Shown here: one piece after another, positions 33,921-36,044 of the stretch
How the letters are laid out: every line of letters begins with the position of its first letter
How positions within the stretch are numbered: the stretch's first letter is position 1
Origin: a bacterium
GTDB lineage: Bacteria; Actinomycetota; Acidimicrobiia; Spongiisociales; ZC4RG35
Reading direction: 5' to 3'
Assembly: GCA_024639335.1 (NCBI GenBank)
Contig: JAHEIN010000005.1
Coordinates: 13,230-49,273 of the forward strand
DNA length: 36,044 nucleotides
Notes under the pieces: model-generated
Seen by the model: the letters and a program-made list of their open reading frames with translations, nothing else
The model's database searches: none
What the model was told of the DNA's origin: nothing
Made by a program: the position numbers and the translations under genes

Positions 33921-35102
33921 TCAAACAGCGGCGCTGAACACCAACACGACGTTGTGACCGCCGAACCCGAATGAGTTCGAAATGGCGACGGTCGGCTCCC
34001 AGCGACGCAGTTCGGTGACGATGTCGGTCAAACCGATCTCGGGATCTTGCGTGCTGAGCCCGATGTTCGGCGGCAGCTCGGCGCGGCTCATCGCGATCAG
34101 ACAGGCAACGGCCTCGACGGCGCCACTGGCCCCGAGCGCGTGTCCGGTGGTTCCCTTGATCGAGGAGATCGGAGGGTGATCGTCACCGAAGATCCGCAGG
34201 ATGACCTGTGACTCCGTGAGGTCATTGAGTGCGGTGCCCGTGCCGTGGGCGTTGATGTAGCCCACGTCGGCGGGAGCGATCCCGGCATCTTCGAGGGCGA
34301 GTCGCACGGCTCGTTCGGCGCCATCGCCGGCGGGGTGCGGAGCAGTCATGTGGTGGGCGTCCGCAGTGGCAGCCGAGCCGGAGATCTCTGCGATGATCGT
34401 GGCGCCACGAGCGATGGCGGCTTCCCGCTCTTCGAGCACGAGGATGCCGGCGCCCTCGCCGGCGACGAAGCCATCCCGGTCGACGTCGAACGGTCGGGCG
34501 ACATCGGACGGGCTGAGCGCACGCATCGCCGAGAATCCGTCGATGGTCGGCCGCCGCAGCGCACCCTCTGCCCCGCCGGCGATCGCGCCATCTGCATATC
34601 CCCACGCGATCTGGCGGGCTGCGTCGACGATCGCCTGTCCGCCTGCAGCACAGGCGACGACCGGAGTGCTCGCCTGACCACCGAAGCCGTACTTGATGGA
34701 GACGGCGGCGGTGGCGGCGTTGCACATCATCATCGGGATCCAGATGGGCGACAGACGCGACTCGCCCTCGGCGTACGTGTTGAGGATGAGGTCTTCCAGT
34801 GCCTTCAGTCCTCCGACGCCGGTGGCGACGTTGACGGTCACGCGATTCGGGTCGAGGTGGCCGAGTCCGCCCGCCATTTCCAGGGCCTCATGCGTGGCGA
34901 CGAGGCCGAACTGGGTGAAGCGGTCGTAGCGCCTGGCTTCCCGTTTCGGGATCCATGGTTCCGGATCCCAGTTCTGGACGTCATGAGGTCCCTGTCCGGG
35001 CACCAGTTGAAGTCCCTTCCAGAAGGACTCCTCTCCGATTCCGGCTGCTGACACGACGCCCAGCCCGGTGACGACGACTCTTCGCTGCTCCACGTCGACC
35101 AT
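33921..35102 (-). CDS. fabF: Beta-ketoacyl-ACP synthase II (FabF type)
   Basis: The enzyme condenses malonyl-ACP with acyl-ACP in fatty-acid elongation. The catalytic triad is intact: Cys151 (TPVVACAAGGQA), His286 (NAHGTGT) and His321 (KGTTGHALGASG). RRVVVTGLGVVSAAG opens the thiolase fold and SNSFGFGGHNVVLVF closes it. At 393 residues it is slightly shorter than the usual 410. The nucleophile motif ACAAGG deviates slightly from the usual ACATG/ACASG. No acyl carrier protein or other fab gene is adjacent, so a dedicated role beyond housekeeping synthesis is possible. ATG 35102 lacks a ribosome site; GTG four codons in is an alternative. Confidence 0.92.
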   Translation of the reverse strand: MVDVEQRRVVVTGLGVVSAAGIGEESFWKGLQLVPGQGPHDVQNWDPEPWIPKREARRYDRFTQFGLVATHEALEMAGGLGHLDPNRVTVNVATGVGGLKALEDLILNTYAEGESRLSPIWIPMMMCNAATAAVSIKYGFGGQASTPVVACAAGGQAIVDAARQIAWGYADGAIAGGAEGALRRPTIDGFSAMRALSPSDVARPFDVDRDGFVAGEGAGILVLEEREAAIARGATIIAEISGSAATADAHHMTAPHPAGDGAERAVRLALEDAGIAPADVGYINAHGTGTALNDLTESQVILRIFGDDHPPISSIKGTTGHALGASGAVEAVACLIAMSRAELPPNIGLSTQDPEIGLTDIVTELRRWEPTVAISNSFGFGGHNVVLVFSAAV

Positions 35103-35165
35103 TCTGCACGTTTCTGGCGCACAATGTCCGATTCGAACCGGTTCTGTTCATACTCGCTGGCGACG

Positions 35166-35690
35166 ATGAGAGTGCCAGCACCGATTCTCGATCTGCCGAT
35201 CACGGGAGTGCGACTCGACGGGGACTCCCTTCGAGACGTGACTGCCCGCGGGCCGGTCCTTCTGGTCTTCCTGCGGCATTTCGGTTGACTGTTTCCCAAG
35301 GAGGTCGTATCCGACCTCCGCAGGGTCGCCGTGGGCGATCCGAGTTTCCCGAGTCCGATCTTCGTCTTCATGGGTACCCCCGACGAGGGCAAGGCGTTTC
35401 TCGATACCCACTGGCCGGGCGCCCAGGGCATCGCGGACCCCGACAAGACGCTTTACGAGGCGTTCTCGGTGCCGAGAGGAGGCTGGCGGGAGATGTTCGG
35501 TCTCGGATCGTGGCTCGCAGGCATCAGGGCAACGCTGAAGGGCAAGTGGATCGGGCGGCGTCACGGTGATCCGTGGACGTTGCCGCTGTTCGTCGTCCTC
35601 GACGGCAGCGCGATCTCCTGGCGGCACGTCGGAGCGCATGCAGGCGATCATCCATCGGTCGATTCGATCCCTCGTGGAGCGACTCCGTGA
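35166..35690 (+). CDS. Peroxiredoxin-like selenoprotein with in-frame TGA as Sec41
   Basis: One frame runs from ATG 35166 to TGA 35688-35690 with an internal TGA at 35286-35288. Read as selenocysteine it gives a 174-residue thioredoxin-fold protein: VLLVFLRHFG-U-LFPKEVVSDL, IFVFMGTPDEGKAFLD, GIADPDKTLYEAFSV, WTLPLFVVLDGSAISWRH. This matches the AhpC-TSA_2/PRX-like2 family, whose members have FLRHFGCxFCRE, so U41 takes the place of the first redox Cys. The second Cys is Pro here, and no cysteine exists anywhere in the protein. Both halves match the family. A SECIS-type hairpin follows the TGA. It probably reduces peroxide or a disulfide using an outside thiol. The hydrolase start overlaps its stop (GTGA). 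Confidence 0.85.
35295..35325 (+). promoter_or_regulatory. Bacterial SECIS-type hairpin downstream of the Sec TGA
   Basis: The core stem GGAGGTCG (35300-35307) pairs perfectly with CGACCTCC (35312-35319) around loop TATC. CCC (35295-35297) can pair with GGG (35323-35325) across a small internal loop. The TGA ends 19 nt before the loop, within the usual bacterial SECIS range, and opening the last pair puts a G first in a six-base loop, as SelB recognition requires. It lies inside the coding sequence, as in known bacterial selenoprotein genes. Confidence 0.75.
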
Positions 35691-36044
35691 CTGACGACTT
35701 CACGCTGGTGGCGGTGCACGGCAACGGAGGTGGCGGGTTCCGCTTCGAGCGGGCTCGTGAGCACATCGAGACCGGTATCCGGTTCGAGACGGTGACGCTC
35801 CCAGGATTCGGTGGGAGACCCGCCGATCCGTCGCTCGTGAGTCTCGGCGACTATGCCGAGCAGCTGTGGTCTGAGATCGCAGGGCTGCCCGGCCCGATCG
35901 TGGTGCTCGGGCACGGGATCGGTGGCTCCATCGCCCTCGACATGCTGCAACGTCACCCGGTCGATGGCCTGATCATCCATGCACCGGTAGGGACCCGCCT
36001 CGAGGAACGACTGTTCCCCAAGCTGATGAAGCCCGAGCCGATAC
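35687..36044 (+). CDS. Alpha/beta hydrolase-fold protein, 3' end outside the window
   Basis: The open frame from GTG 35687 runs off the window; 119 residues are seen. It has the oxyanion-type HGNGGGG near the N terminus, VTLPGFGGRPAD as the strand-4 loop, and the nucleophile-elbow region IVVLGHGIGGSIALDMLQRHP. In active family members the elbow is GHSxGG; here Gly replaces the nucleophilic Ser, so ordinary serine-hydrolase chemistry is not possible unless another residue serves. The catalytic Asp and His would lie beyond the window. GTGA overlap with the selenoprotein stop means coupled translation. The ORF track misses it because it is incomplete. Confidence 0.85.
   Translation, partial: MTDDFTLVAVHGNGGGGFRFERAREHIETGIRFETVTLPGFGGRPADPSLVSLGDYAEQLWSEIAGLPGPIVVLGHGIGGSIALDMLQRHPVDGLIIHAPVGTRLEERLFPKLMKPEPI

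Noticed and set aside
35135-35144. Perfect palindrome GAACCGGTTC between fabF and the selenoprotein, considered as an SOS/LexA site
   Set aside because: The actinobacterial LexA box has four bases between GAAC and GTTC; here there are two. It may be another operator or chance.

Overview
The window is high-GC bacterial chromosome with dense, mostly intact genes and no phage, plasmid, insertion-sequence or CRISPR signature. It looks like an actinomycetote, plausibly a deep-branching (Acidimicrobiia-like) or environmental lineage. The reasons are a flavin-dependent monooxygenase of the F420-type LLM class, an MprAB-like two-component system, a mycobacterial-type trans-acting enoyl reductase homologue, and many genes that appear leaderless (TANNNT -10 box 6-8 nt before the start codon). 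The lineage is inferred from gene content only.

Layout. 1-747: end of an unrecognised gene, then a small Nfu N-domain protein. 822-8667: hyuA-hyuB (hydantoinase/oxoprolinase) followed by glcD-glcE-glcF (FAD/Fe-S 2-hydroxyacid oxidase) and a small membrane protein. 8664-12570: a THUMP-like methyltransferase facing argS and a GNAT acetyltransferase. 12643-17848: a cytoplasmic GAF/PAS histidine kinase with a one-domain response regulator, a fused alpha-beta 2-oxoacid dehydrogenase E1, and a conserved unknown. 17981-19162: a glutaryl-CoA-dehydrogenase-like enzyme. 19198-20520: a membrane-anchored unknown gene bracketed by a 50-bp inverted repeat. 20557-22901: a two-gene ABC exporter. 22931-25377: a lone TOPRIM protein, a kinase-LLM fusion, tRNA-Phe and tRNA-Asp. 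25622-29107: mgtC, a small secreted acidic protein and an OmpR-type two-component system, with a shared direct-repeat motif upstream. 29104-32617: thiB-thiP-thiQ under a TPP riboswitch. 32686-35102: a saccharopine-dehydrogenase-like protein and a FabF-type ketosynthase. 35166-36044: a selenoprotein and the start of an alpha/beta hydrolase.

The most notable item is at 35166-35690. The ORF track splits this gene, but it reads as one 174-residue peroxiredoxin-like protein whose codon 41 is an in-frame TGA. That TGA sits where relatives carry the redox cysteine and is followed, 19 nt before the apical loop, by an 8-bp GC-rich hairpin of bacterial SECIS type. The protein contains no cysteine at all. 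It is translationally coupled (GTGA overlap) to an alpha/beta hydrolase whose nucleophile elbow reads GHGIG instead of GxSxG.

Functional links: the TPP riboswitch and thiamine importer supply the cofactor used by the E1 enzyme. The two-component system may control mgtC and/or the secreted protein as well as itself. GlcDEF and HyuAB suggest use of small organic acids and cyclic amides or amino-acid derivatives.
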